Under the pieces are notes generated by a model. That model did no database searches and had not been told where the DNA came from. It worked only from the letters and a program-made list of their open reading frames with translations. A stretch of DNA of 64,000 bases from Rhinopithecus roxellana (taxonomy: Eukaryota > Chordata > Mammalia > Primates > Cercopithecidae): NCBI RefSeq assembly GCF_007565055.1, contig NC_044556.1, positions 136,809,808 through 136,873,807 on the forward strand, read 5' to 3'. How positions within the stretch are numbered: the first letter of the stretch is position 1; every line of letters begins with the position of its first letter. The position numbers and the translations under genes are program-made. Shown here piece after piece: positions 34,395 through 44,905 of this stretch.

Positions 34395-34698
34395 TTTTTT
34401 TTTTTTTTTTTTTTTTTGAGGCGGAGTCTCGCTCTGTCGCCCGGACTGGAGTGCAGTGGCCGGATCTCAGCTCACTGCAAGCTCCGCCTTCCGGGTTCAC
34501 GCCATTCTCCTGCCTCAGCCTCCCGAGTAGCTGGGACTACAGGCGCCCGCCACCTCGCCCGGCTAGTTTTTGTATTTTTTAGTAGAGACGGGGTTTCACC
34601 ATGTTAGCCAGGATGGTCTCGATCTCCTGACCTCGTGATCCGCCCGTCTCGGCCTCCCAAAGTGCTGGGATTACAGGCTTGAGCCACCGCGCCCGGCC
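34395..34698 (-). mobile_element. Young Alu, AluYR-type (Old World monkey)
   Basis: Nearly full identity to a young AluY, with the variants CCGGATCTCAGC, CGGCTAGTTTTTG, GCCCGTCTCGG and CAGGCTTGAGCC that mark cercopithecid AluYR families. 23-T head; duplication CAATTGTG. This is the best clue to the source species group. Confidence 0.93.
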
Positions 34699-34980
34699 AA
34701 TTGTGATTTTTAAATCTTATATTTAAGGCTCAACTTTGCTGAAAATTAAGGAAAAGAAGCAGTTCGGAGTCTCTAAAGTTTGTAATATTAATTGGATAAA
34801 ATATTATTATCGGACTTCTAGTTTCTGGTTTCACATATGTGAAGCTTAGAAGTCATAACTTTACCCTCACAATAAGTAAAAAGGTGAACTAGGGCAACAG
34901 GCAGAAAACATAGACATGGTTTTTGTGTTATAGTCTTAAGAAGAATTTCTTCTCCTTCAGGGAACTTTGATCTTTGTTCT

Positions 34981-36434
34981 TTTTTTTTTTTTTTTTTATT
35001 CAACGTTTATTTTAAGTTCTGGGGTACATGTGCAGGATGTGCAGGTTTGTTACATAGGTATATGTGTGCCATGGTGGTTTGCTGTGCAATCAGCCCATCA
35101 CCTAGGTATTAAGCCAACGTCTGTTAACTATTCTTCCTGATTCTCTCCTTCCCCCGTCCCTCCCAACAAGTCCCCGTGTGTGTTGTTTCCCTCAATGTGT
35201 CCATGTGTTCTCATTATTCAGCTCCTACTTAGACGTGAGAATATGCAGTGCTTGGTCATGCAATGTGCAATGTGCAATGTTTGGTTTTCTGTTCCTGTGT
35301 TAGTTTGCTGAGGATAATGGCTTCCAACTTCATCCATGTACCTGCAAAAAACATGATCTTGTTCCTTTTTATGGCTTCATATTCCATGGTGTATATGTAC
35401 CACATTTTCTTTATCCAGTCTATCGTTGATGGACATTTGGGTTGATTCCATGTCATTGCTATTGTGAATAGTGCTGTAATGAGCATAAGTATGGATGTAT
35501 CTTTATAATAGAATGATTTAAACTCCTTTGGGTATATACTCAGTATTGGGATTGCTGGGTCAATGGTACTTCTGCTGCTACATCTTTGAGGAATTGCCAC
35601 ACTGTCTTCCACAGTGGTTGAACTAATTTACACTCTTAATAACAATGTAAAAGCGTTCCTTTTTCTCTGCAACATCGCCAGCGTCTATTGCTTCTTGACG
35701 TTTTAGTAACAGCCATTCCGACTGGCATGAGATGGTATCTCACTGTGGTTTTGATTTGCATTTCTCTAATGATCAGTGATGATGAGCTTTTTTTCATATG
35801 TTTGTTGGTTACAAGTATGTCTTCTTTTGAGAAGTGTCTCTTCATGTCCTTTCCCCACTTTTTAATGGGGTTGTTTGTTTTTCTCTTGTAAATTTGTTTA
35901 AGTTTCTTGTAGACTCTAGGTATTAGACCTTTGTCGGATGAATAGATTGCAAACATTTTCTCCCATTCTGTAGATTGTCAGTTCACTCTGATGATAGTTT
36001 CTTTTGCGGTGCAAAAGCTCATTAATTTAATTAGATCCCATTTGTCAATTTTTGCTTTTGCTGACATTGCTTTTGGAGTTTTTGTTATGAAATCTATGTC
36101 CATGCCTATGTCCCAAATGGTATTGCCTAGATTTTCTTTTAAGGTTTTCATAGTTTTGGGTTTTACATTTAAGTTTTTAATCTATCTTGAGTTAATTTTT
36201 GTATAAGGTGTAAGAAAGGGGTCTAGTTTCAATTTTCTGTGTATGGCTAAGCAGTTCTTCCAGCAGCATTTATTAAATAGGGAATCCTTTACCCATTGCT
36301 TGTTTTCATCAGATTTGTCAAAGATCAGATGGTTGTGGGTGTGCAGTCCTATTTCTGAGTTCTCTATTCTGTTCCATTGGTCTGTGTGTCTGCTCTTGTA
36401 CCAGTACAATGCTGTTTTGGTTACTATAGCCTGA
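34981..36434 (-). mobile_element. 5'-truncated L1 (L1PA/PB-type), decayed
   Basis: The complement of an L1 3' end: the poly(T) head at 34981 is followed by the 3' UTR and the C-terminal third of ORF2 (for example GTWMKLEAIILSKL and NNPIKKWGKDMKRHFSKED in translation) with frameshifts. Truncation is at 36434, at the ORF2 part coding for the KTAWYWY region. Confidence 0.92.
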
Positions 36435-36524
36435 ACATACTCTTACCATGTAGTTCAGCAATTGTATTCCTTGTGAAACCATTTCTATAAACTTTATAAA
36501 ATTGATCAAGGAAGGGGGAGAAAC

Positions 36525-37081
36525 AAAAATAAAACAAGCTTGCAGTACACTCAGTAGTAATCTTTAGATTAGCTTGCTCTCTGACCTGCTTCCTAATAGT
36601 TGTTTGTCTATTGCCCTTGAATCACATAAACCCTGTCACAAGAGTGTAGCTGTCTTAACTGCTCTTATAGATAGCAATTTAAACATTGTGAAACATTAAG
36701 TTTTCCATTTGAGATATTCTTTCAGGTCCTGCATGCTGGTGAAACTGCTGATACCCGCTGGTTTGAAGGGCCCCACTGACATCAGCTGGTCTAAAGGACC
36801 CCACAAGAAGCATACTCACCAAATAATGCACTTTCTATGTTCTGATTAATTTATCTCCCTTGCTCTGATCAAACAACATCCCTAATATTCCAACCTTTAG
36901 CTCTCTATGATCCCCTTTAAAATCTCAGCCCAGAACAGCTCAGGGAGACAGATTTGAGGGTTTCTTCCATTTTCTCACTCAGCTATCCTGTAATAAACTC
37001 ATTCTCTGCTGCAAACACTGCTATCTCAGTGTATTGGTCTATTACTGCACAGCACCCATACACAGCTGGTGGTCCTGTAAC
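36525..37081 (+). repeat. Probable ERV LTR
   Basis: ACTGCTGATACCCGCTGG, AGCCCAGAACAGCTCAGGG, a poly(A) signal in CCTGTAATAAACTC, and a U5-like end GGTCCTGTAACA. The CA end at 37080-37081 fits an LTR terminus. Class uncertain; 5' boundary approximate. Confidence 0.55.
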
Positions 37082-37684
37082 AGATGGTATTTTTCCAAAG
37101 GAGCTGAAAAGTTAGGTTCATACAAAAACCTGCACACAGATGTTTCTAACACATTTATTAATAATTGCCAAAACTTGAAGGACAGACAATATGTCCTTCA
37201 GTAGGTGAGTGGATGATAAATTGTGGTATACCTAGGCAATGAAATACCATTCAGCACTAAAAGAAATAAGGTATCAATCCATGAAAAGACAAGGAGAAAT
37301 CATAAATGCATATTACTAAGTGAAAGAAGTCATCTGAAAAGACTACATACTGCAGAATTTTGACTATCTAATATGCTGGAAAAGGCAAAATTGTGGCTAT
37401 AGTGTTAATAAAAAGATTAGTGTTTGCCAGGAGTTGGTGGGTGGCAGTAGGAAGGTTGGAGAGGTAGAGTAAAGAGAATTTTTAAGAAAGTGAAAACACT
37501 TTGTACACTGTTATAATGATGTATACATGTCATTATGCGTTTATCCAAACCTATAGAATGTACAACTCCAACAGTGAACTCTAATGTAAACTATGGCTTT
37601 TGGATAATTATGCTGTATCAGCATAGATTCATCAATTGTAACCAATGTACCACTCTGGGGCAGGATTTTGACAATGGGATATTT

Positions 37685-37739
37685 GTGTGTGTGTGTGTGT
37701 GTGTGTGTATAGATGTGAGTTTGTGTGTGTGTGTTTGTG
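37685..37739 (+). repeat. (TG)n microsatellite
   Basis: Two TG runs separated by TATAGATGTGAGT, within the L1M 3' region. Confidence 0.95.
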
Positions 37740-37913
37740 CGAAGAAAAAGAGAGATAAAAAGAGAGACTTTAAAGAATTGGCTTATGGGATTGTAGGTTG
37801 TTGGATTGTCTGAAATCTGTAGGGCAGGCCAGCAGACTGACAATTCAAGTAGGAGTTAATATAGTTTTGAGTCAGAACTCTGTAGGGCAGCAGGTTGGAA
37901 ACTCAGGCAGGGA

Positions 37914-38220
37914 TTTTTTTTTTCTTTTTTTTTTTTGACAGAGTCTTGCTCTGTCACCCAGGCGTGAATGTAGTGATGTGATCTCAGTTCACTGATGAGA
38001 TCACCTCTACCACCTGGGTTCAAACAATTCTCCTGCCTCAGCCTCCCAAGTAGCTGGGATTACAGATGCCTGCCACCACACCTGGCTAATTTTTATATTT
38101 TTAGTAGAGATGGGGTTTCACCATATTGGCCAGGTTGGTCTCAAACTCCTGACCTTGTGATCCATCTGCCTTGGCCTCCCAAAGTGCTGGGATTACAAAC
38201 ATGAGGCACTGTGCCCAGCC
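37914..38220 (-). mobile_element. Alu, minus orientation
   Basis: Contains a short local repeat (GATGAGATCACC after TTCACT). Duplication CTCAGGCAGGG / CTCAGGTAGGG. Confidence 0.92.
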
Positions 38221-38245
38221 CTCAGGTAGGGTTTTTATGTTCCAG

Positions 38246-38595
38246 TCAGTCTTAGTCCATATAAGCTGCTATAACAAAATACCACAGCCTGGGTAATTTA
38301 TAAACATCAGTTATTTATTTCTCACAATTCTAAAGGCTCATATTCTAAAATCAAGTGCTGGCAGATTACATGTCTTGTGAGAGTGTTCTTGCTGCATGCT
38401 AACATGGCAGAAGAGCAGATGGGAACCCACTCCCACAAGCCCTTTTATAAGAGTGCTAATCCTATTCATGAGCATAGAGCCCTCGTGACTTAATCACCTC
38501 CCAAAGAACACAGCTCTTAATACTGTTTGTTGCACTGGGCATTGAGTTTCAACATGAATTTTGGAGAGGGCACCATCATTTAAACCAGAGCACAG
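38246..38595 (-). mobile_element. MaLR-type LTR
   Basis: GCTGCTATAACAAAATACCA, TTTATTTCTCACAATTCTA, GTGACTTAATCACCTCCCAA and TTTCAACATGAATTTTGGAG are the complement of an MLT1/MST-like LTR. Confidence 0.7.
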
Positions 38596-39134
38596 TCTTA
38601 AGGAGAATTTCTTCTCCTTTGGGGAACCTTACTCTTTGCTTTTAAGGGCTTCAACTGATTGGGCAAGGCTCATCATATTATGTAAAGAAATAAGTTTTAC
38701 TCAAAGTCTACAGATGTAAATGTTAATTATATATTTAAAAAATACCTTCACAGCAACATCTAGACTGGTGTTTTACCACACAAATAGATATCAAAGCCTA
38801 GTTAAATTTACACACAAAATTGACTATCACGGTAAGTCTTTTAAACTTTAATGACTCTAGTGGGTGTGTAGTAGTATCTTACTGTTGTTTTAATTTACAT
38901 TGCACTGGTGACTGATGGTGCTGAACATTTTCATTTACTTATTGAGCATTCTTATGTTTTCCTTTGTAAAGTTCCTTCTTAAGTCTTTTGTTTATTTTTA
39001 TTATTTGCCTTTTTTGCTATTGAGTTGAAGAAGGTATTTATATGTTCTATATTCAAATCCTTTGTTCTATATGCATACTGCAATTATTTTCTATATGTCT
39101 GTGGTTTGTATATTTATTTTCCTGATATAGCCTT

Positions 39135-39262
39135 TCTTCTTTTTTAAACAGGGTCTCACTCTGTTGCCCAGGCTGGAGTGCAGTGATAAATCTTGGCTCA
39201 CTGCAGCCTCCACTTTCACTTCCCAGTTTTAAGCGATGCTCGTATCTCAGCCTCCCAAGTAG
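39135..39262 (-). mobile_element. Alu fragment, minus orientation
   Basis: Right-arm part only; it stops abruptly at CTCCCAAGTAGG where the inverted L1 begins. The other part is not found beyond the L1. Confidence 0.85.
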
Positions 39263-40836
39263 GTGTATAGGAATGATTGTGACTTTTGCACATTGATTTT
39301 GTATCCTGAGGCTTTGTTGAAGTTGCTTATCAGCTTAAGGAGATTTTGGGCTCAAATGATGGGGTTTTCTAAATATACAATCATGTCATCTGCAAAAGAG
39401 AGAAAATTTGACTTCTTCTCTTCCTATTTGAATACGTTTTACTTCTTTCTCTTGCCTGATTGCCCTGGTCATAACTTCCAATACTATGTTGAATAGGAGT
39501 GGTGAGAGAGGGCATCCTTGTCATGTGTCAGTTTTCAAAGGTAATGCATCCACCTTTTGCCCATTCGGTATGACATTGGCTGTGTGTTTGTCATAAATAA
39601 CTCTTATTATTTTGAGGTATATTCCATCAATACCTAGTTTATTGAGAGTTTTTTAGCATGAAGGGGTGTTTAATGAAGGCCTTTTCTGCACTGAAGAATT
39701 AAAGACTTAAATGTAATACCTAAAACCGTAAAAACTCTAGGAGAAAACCTAGGCAATACCATTCAGGACATAGACATTGGGCAAAGACTTCAAGACTAAA
39801 ACACCAAAAGTAATGGCAATAAAAGCCAAAATTGACAAATGAGATCTAATTAAACTAAAGAGCTTCTGCACAGCAAAAGAAACCATCATCAGAGTGAAAA
39901 GGCAACCTACAGAACGGGAGACAATTTTTGCTATCTATGCATCTGACAAAGGGCTAATATCCAGAATCTACGAAGAACTTAAACACTTTTACAAGAAAAA
40001 ATCAAACAACCCCATCAAAAAGTGGAAGAAGGATATGAACAGACATTTCTCAAAAGAAGATATTTATGCAGCCAAAACACAAGAAAAAAAGCTCGTCATC
40101 ACTGGTCATTAGAGAAATGCAAATCAAAACCACAATGAGATACCATCTCATGGCAGTTAGAATGGCGATCATTGAAAAGTCAGAAAACAACAGATGCTGG
40201 AGAGGATGTGGAGAAATAAGAACGCTTTTACACTGTTGATGGGATTGTAAATTAGTTCAATCATTGTGGAAAATAGTGTGGAGATTCCTCAAAGATCTAG
40301 AACCAGAGATACCATTTGACCCAGCAATCTCTTTACTGGGTATATACCCAAATGATTATACATCGTTCTACTATAAAGACACATGCACACATATGTTCAT
40401 TGTGGCACTGTTCACAATAGCAAAGACTTGGAACCAACCCAAATGCCCATCAATGATAGACTAAATAAAGAAAATGTGGAACATATACACCATGGAATAC
40501 TATGCAGTCATTAAAAAAGGATGAATTCATGTACTTTGTAGGGACATGGTTGAAGCTAGAAACCATCATTCTCAGCAAACTAACACAGGAAAAGAAAACC
40601 AAACACTGAATGTTCTCTCATAAGTGGGAGTTGAACAATGAGACCACACGGACACAGGGAGGGGGACATCATACACTGGGGTTTGTCAGAAGGTGGGGGA
40701 CTAGGGGAGGAATAGCATTAGGAGAAATACCTAATGTAGATGACGAGTTGATGGGTGCAGCAAACCACCATGGCACATGTATACCTATGTAACAAACCTG
40801 CACGTTCTGCACATGTATCCCAGAACTTAAAGTATT
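39263..40836 (+). mobile_element. 5'-inverted, truncated L1 (twin-priming type)
   Basis: Bases 39263 to about 39690 are the complement of ORF2 sequence corresponding to 25090-25510 of the intact L1 in this window. From about 39695 the element continues in plus orientation from the equivalent of 26180 to the 3' end, ending ACTTAAAGTATTATATG at about 40836. About 670 bp between the two parts is missing. ORF2 is broken by stops. Confidence 0.9.
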
Positions 40837-40885
40837 ATATGTGTGTGTATGTGTGTGTGTATGTGTATGTGTGTCTCTCTATATA
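40837..40885 (+). repeat. (TG)/(TATG)n microsatellite
   Basis: Replaces the usual A tail behind the 5'-inverted L1. Confidence 0.85.
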
Positions 40886-42334
40886 TTTATATAATTACTG
40901 CCACTACCATAAGGAGAATGGGTTGGGCTGAGGAAAGAATAGACAAGAGAACACCAATTAATAGACTATTACACTGCTAGGTTGGTAGTAGTGAAGTTGG
41001 AAAAAAGGTGACAGATTTAAGATTCATTTGTGGGTTGTAGTCAACAGGATTGCTGTTGGATTGGCTATGCAAGTGAAGAAAAGAGTATGGTGGTGTCTTT
41101 AACATTGGACAATTATTATTTGGGATGTATGGTGCTGGGAGGGAATAATGTAAAAGAAGCAATTAAATTGATGACTTTGAGTGGAGAGGTTGTTAATTGA
41201 CAATTAGACGTTGGTCCTGGAGACATAAATTTGCGAGTGCTTATTATTTCAAATAATGAGCTTGAATGTGATTAATCTGGAGGAATGTAGACAGAAAAGA
41301 TATCAAGACACTTCAACTTACAGATACAGTAGAAGAGAAAGAGCTTAAATAAAGAGAAAGAGAAGACTGAGTTGTAGTGCTCTGAGAAATGTAGAGAAAG
41401 ACCAGGAGAGTATCAAACCATGAAGCCAAGGTGGGGGCAGGGATACATTCAGTAAAGAGACTATAGCTATTTGTATTGAATGCTACTGGGAAGCCAAATA
41501 AAAAACAGATTAGGAGAATGGCTGGATTTAATCAAGTTGTGCCAATTCAGCACAGTAGAGGGAGAGTATACAGAGTGGAAGGGAGTGATTAGAATGATGG
41601 ATGATAAAATCTGAGCTAGATGCATATGGAAGTAAATGGAAAGATAAAAGAGGTAATAAATAGTGAAGTGATGAGGTTGGTAGATCAGTAGGCTCAGTGA
41701 GACTGAGAGTTAGATGTTAGAGTGTAAGCACTAAAATAGGTGAGCTGGAAGATGCTTGGAATCAAGATTTTGGAAGTGGTACTGTAATTAATCATAGTGA
41801 TATCAAGATATGTATGATTTGGGAAAATGTGGTGGAGGAAGGCATCCTTGGAATGGAGAAGGCCAAAGAGGAGAGGCCAGGGAAGATGCTAAATATGTGG
41901 TCCATGTAGTTATTGAAATTGCCAAGATGTCAAGGATAGAGGTACAACAAAAGCCTACGAGCTTTTGTATTAATGATTTGCCCAACTTTGTATAATTTAC
42001 TCCTCTTTGAACTTCGTTATTTTGTGCCTCCTTCATAATATTTGTCTTATTCTTTGTCTTACTGTGTATTTTCTTCTTCTTCTTCTAGACTAGGCAATGA
42101 AAATAAGCTTGTGTGCCATCTTCTATAAAGATACACAAACTAGACATTTTCCAACACAATGTCACAGTGAATAAGAGATTATGAGATTTAAATAGTGACT
42201 CTAGAAAGCCTCTATGTAACTGAGGACAAAATTATTTCATGAAGGGTCAGCCCTAGTTTTGAATAGGTAGGAGAACGCAAGATAATGGTTTAAGAATAAT
42301 GCTTCAGAGAAATCATATGTCATATGACAAAGAT
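40886..42334. other. Intergenic DNA downstream of PTGS2
   Basis: Purine-rich text (for example AGACCAGGAGAGTATCAAAC, AATGCTACTGGGAAGCCAAA) that looks like a diverged, widespread ancient repeat. No gene seen between the L1 and the PTGS2 poly(A) site. Confidence 0.5.
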
Positions 42335-42352
42335 ATATAGAAACAATCAAAG

Positions 42353-42358
42353 TTTATT
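42353..42358 (-). terminator. PTGS2 distal poly(A) signal AATAAA
   Basis: A canonical AATAAA lies on the transcript strand inside AAAATAAACTTTG, about 2.55 kb after the stop codon, followed by a T-rich stretch. The position agrees with the end of the long COX-2 mRNA. The cleavage site is inferred to lie about 15-20 nt downstream. Confidence 0.8.
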
Positions 42359-43157
42359 TTCAGAAAAGATCTGTCAATTTTTAAATAGTACAAAAATAAA
42401 CAGACATTTGTTTCCAGACTTATCTTTTACATAAGTTAAATACACATTTGTCTGAGACACTGAAACATTCACATACACAACCCAAATTCCCAGGTTTGGT
42501 CAGCAGATCAATATTAATAACAAATCAAGTTAAAAAAAAAAATCAGTGAACAGTGTTTTATACAAGCATATTGACTATTTCTTTCTTAACCTTAAACCTT
42601 CTAAACATAAAATTGTAAAGAAGATTCTCCTGAGTTATTTATCTTTAATGATATTTATTTCATTTTCTCCCTCTTCCTAAAAGACAAATTTTTTCAATCA
42701 TTTATGTAAATACTAACATTATCTATAATCAGTGTTTGATTTAAAAATATTAAAACCCACAGTGCTTGACCCAGAATATTTTCTCAATAAATTGTGGCTG
42801 AACAAATTAATGAACATCCACAGATGCCTCAAAACATTTTAAAAGGTCAGTCTTATGGCACCTTCAGGCTAATGAGACAATATTCTTTGTGGGCTAGCAC
42901 ATAGGCCTATCCTAAGGACAAACATTCAACCTTAAATATCTCAATACACCAATCAGATTTCTAAAAATTTATTCACAAATTTTAATACAATCATTTCTTT
43001 GGATTGTTTACATGATAATTCAGAGAGGTAACCCCAAAGAAAATATACTGATTGTGACATAACGAAAAAAAAATCAATGATTGTAGGCTTAAACACAGTT
43101 TATAACACTAGTGTCCTAATAAGACATAAATAATAATCTTCAATAAATTAAGTAATA

Positions 43158-43165
43158 TACAGTAC
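43158..43165 (-). promoter_or_regulatory. miR-101 8-mer seed match in PTGS2 3' UTR
   Basis: The transcript strand reads GUACUGUA, a perfect 8-mer match to the miR-101-3p seed. miR-101 repression of COX-2 is reported in human and mouse, so this is the probable orthologous site. Only the match is seen here. Confidence 0.6.
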
Positions 43166-44836
43166 CATTAAATGTCAGTAACAATGAGATGTGGAAAAGA
43201 AGTATTATCATCATTACTATTATTGCTGAAAACTACTTAGATATTGTTTGGTTTGGTTTTTAAATAAGAAAGGGCATTAATTAGAATGGGAATGTAACAT
43301 TTTTCCAGTCACAAACCCTGTACAGTTCTCTCTGAGGCACTAACCTCTTTGCAGGCATCTTGATTACAGATAGCTAAAATTAGCTATAAATAAAATTCTC
43401 TGCTTTTCACTTAAAATAAGTGTTTACTATTGTTAAAAGGGTCCTTTTGTTTTTCTTTTAATCTTCTTAAGAGGAGCGAAATACAGTCCTGATCTGAGGT
43501 TTCCCTGAAAACTCGCAAAAGTTCAGGTAAGAAAATATAGGCAGAGTCCAAAGAAAGTGAACTCTGATCTTAAAACCAGTGAAGCAAAAGAGGAGAAATA
43601 AAGTAATGAGAAGACAGTGTCTCTTGGCAAAATGGCTAAAAGAAGAAAAGAAAAGGAACAGCATGCAGGTAGCCAGGCTTGATTCCAATGCACCTACTGA
43701 ACTGGCTTCAAGACTGAGAAAAAATTAATGTGTGAAGTGAATTTAAGCATTTTGAAGAGGTATTTTATGAGGTCATTGCTACCTTTTGCAATGTGATATG
43801 GACTGCTAAATGAAACTGTGCAACAGAAAATCTGAGAAACGTATCATTATCCAAGCACAACTTGGTACCTTATTAACCTCACAGCAAAGTCTGAGTACCA
43901 GGCCTGCAGTACACAAGGATAAGAAAAAGTTTCCTTCAAAAGTTTAAACCTAAAGTTGAACTATAATTTGGTTTTCTTGTTATTGCTTATTTTAAAGGTA
44001 GACTGTTTGGCTGCTACAGATTTTACATGTTACCAGCCATATAAACAAATTCTGGAATATCTCAACAAATATTCTTATTTTAAGATAACACTGCAGTGGC
44101 TCCACCACCTTAACACATTTGGCATTTTGATTTAAAAGGAAGTTGTAACAGTCACATTAAAAAGATTTACACTCTTGGTGAAAAAGGAATATCACTTATA
44201 CAATATTTTAACAAGCAATTCTAGTATAATTTCTACTGATTTTACAGATTTAAATCCAAGACAGCTTCTTTTTGGTATATGTACAAATTTAATAACGTTA
44301 AGTTAAGAAATAAAACAAGCCTTTACAGGTGATTCTACCCTATGAATTTAGAAATTTCAAATTATTGTTTCATTACTGATTTAAAAAAGGCGACATGAAA
44401 TTACTGGTAATGTCTAATTTAAACATTCATCTAGTAATGCACTGGTACCTGTTTTTGTTAGTTTGATGACAGAAAAATGTCGAAAAGTACTTTAAAATTT
44501 CAGACATTAGTTGCTTCTAATGCATCATAGAAGATGCATTGGAAACATCGACAGTGTAAAAACTTTCAGCATGTTGCCATCTTGTGACAGCGTTTAAGTA
44601 TTCAAACATCTTTACTTTTGTTCTTATAATATAAGTTGAAATTCAAGTAAAAAGGCATCAAAACTCATTTCTCTCTGGTTTATAAAAGAGAATGAAAACT
44701 GTTTTCCAAACTTAACAACAACAGCAAAATCTTTAGAGTAGTGACATAAAAGTCTTCACAAGTATGACTCCTTTCTCCGCAACAGGAGTACTGACTTCTG
44801 TTACAGAAGATGTTAAGTAACATAAGGAGTTTAATA

Positions 44837-44890
44837 TAAATATTATTAAATAATTAAATTAATAGACATGGTTCATATAAATAAATAAAT
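44837..44890 (-). promoter_or_regulatory. AU-rich element cluster in PTGS2 3' UTR
   Basis: Six AUUUA pentamers (plus-strand TAAAT at 44837, 44847, 44855, 44878, 44882 and 44886) lie within the first 70 nt after the stop codon. The last three overlap as AUUUAUUUAUUUA. In human COX-2 this proximal ARE binds HuR, TTP and other factors and gives rapid mRNA turnover. The motif count is seen directly; the function is carried over from the human gene. Confidence 0.92.
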
Positions 44891-44905
44891 ATGATCATTA
44901 GACTT

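Larger units (their letters stand above)
37082..38866 (+). mobile_element. L1M 3' region, interrupted by Alu and MaLR LTR
   Basis: The L1 3' end (ATTAATAATTGCCAAAACTT, GTACCACTCTGGGGCAGG, a (TG)n tract at 37685-37739) is followed by GAAATCTGTAGGGCAGGCCA, then after the insertions by CTTCAACTGATTGGGCAAGG, TACTCAAAGTCTACAGATG and CACAAAATTGACTATCAC. These are landmarks of old L1 3' UTRs. That it is a single element is inferred. Confidence 0.6.
42335..44905 (-). other. PTGS2: PTGS2 3' untranslated region
   Basis: This is the last part of exon 10, from the base after the TAG stop to roughly 15-20 nt past an AATAAA signal. Its length of about 2.57 kb matches the long human COX-2 mRNA 3' UTR. It is A/T-rich with many scattered AUUUA pentamers, no Alu, and a short L2-like stretch antisense at about 42760-42815. 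It controls mRNA decay and translation. I did not identify a convincing proximal AATAAA for the known shorter mRNA. Confidence 0.85.

Noticed and set aside
34932..34982. Similarity to 38595-38647 (AGAATTTCTTCTCCTT region)
   Set aside because: Both are probably fragments of the same old L1 3' UTR family rather than a segmental duplication, since similarity ends after about 50 bp.
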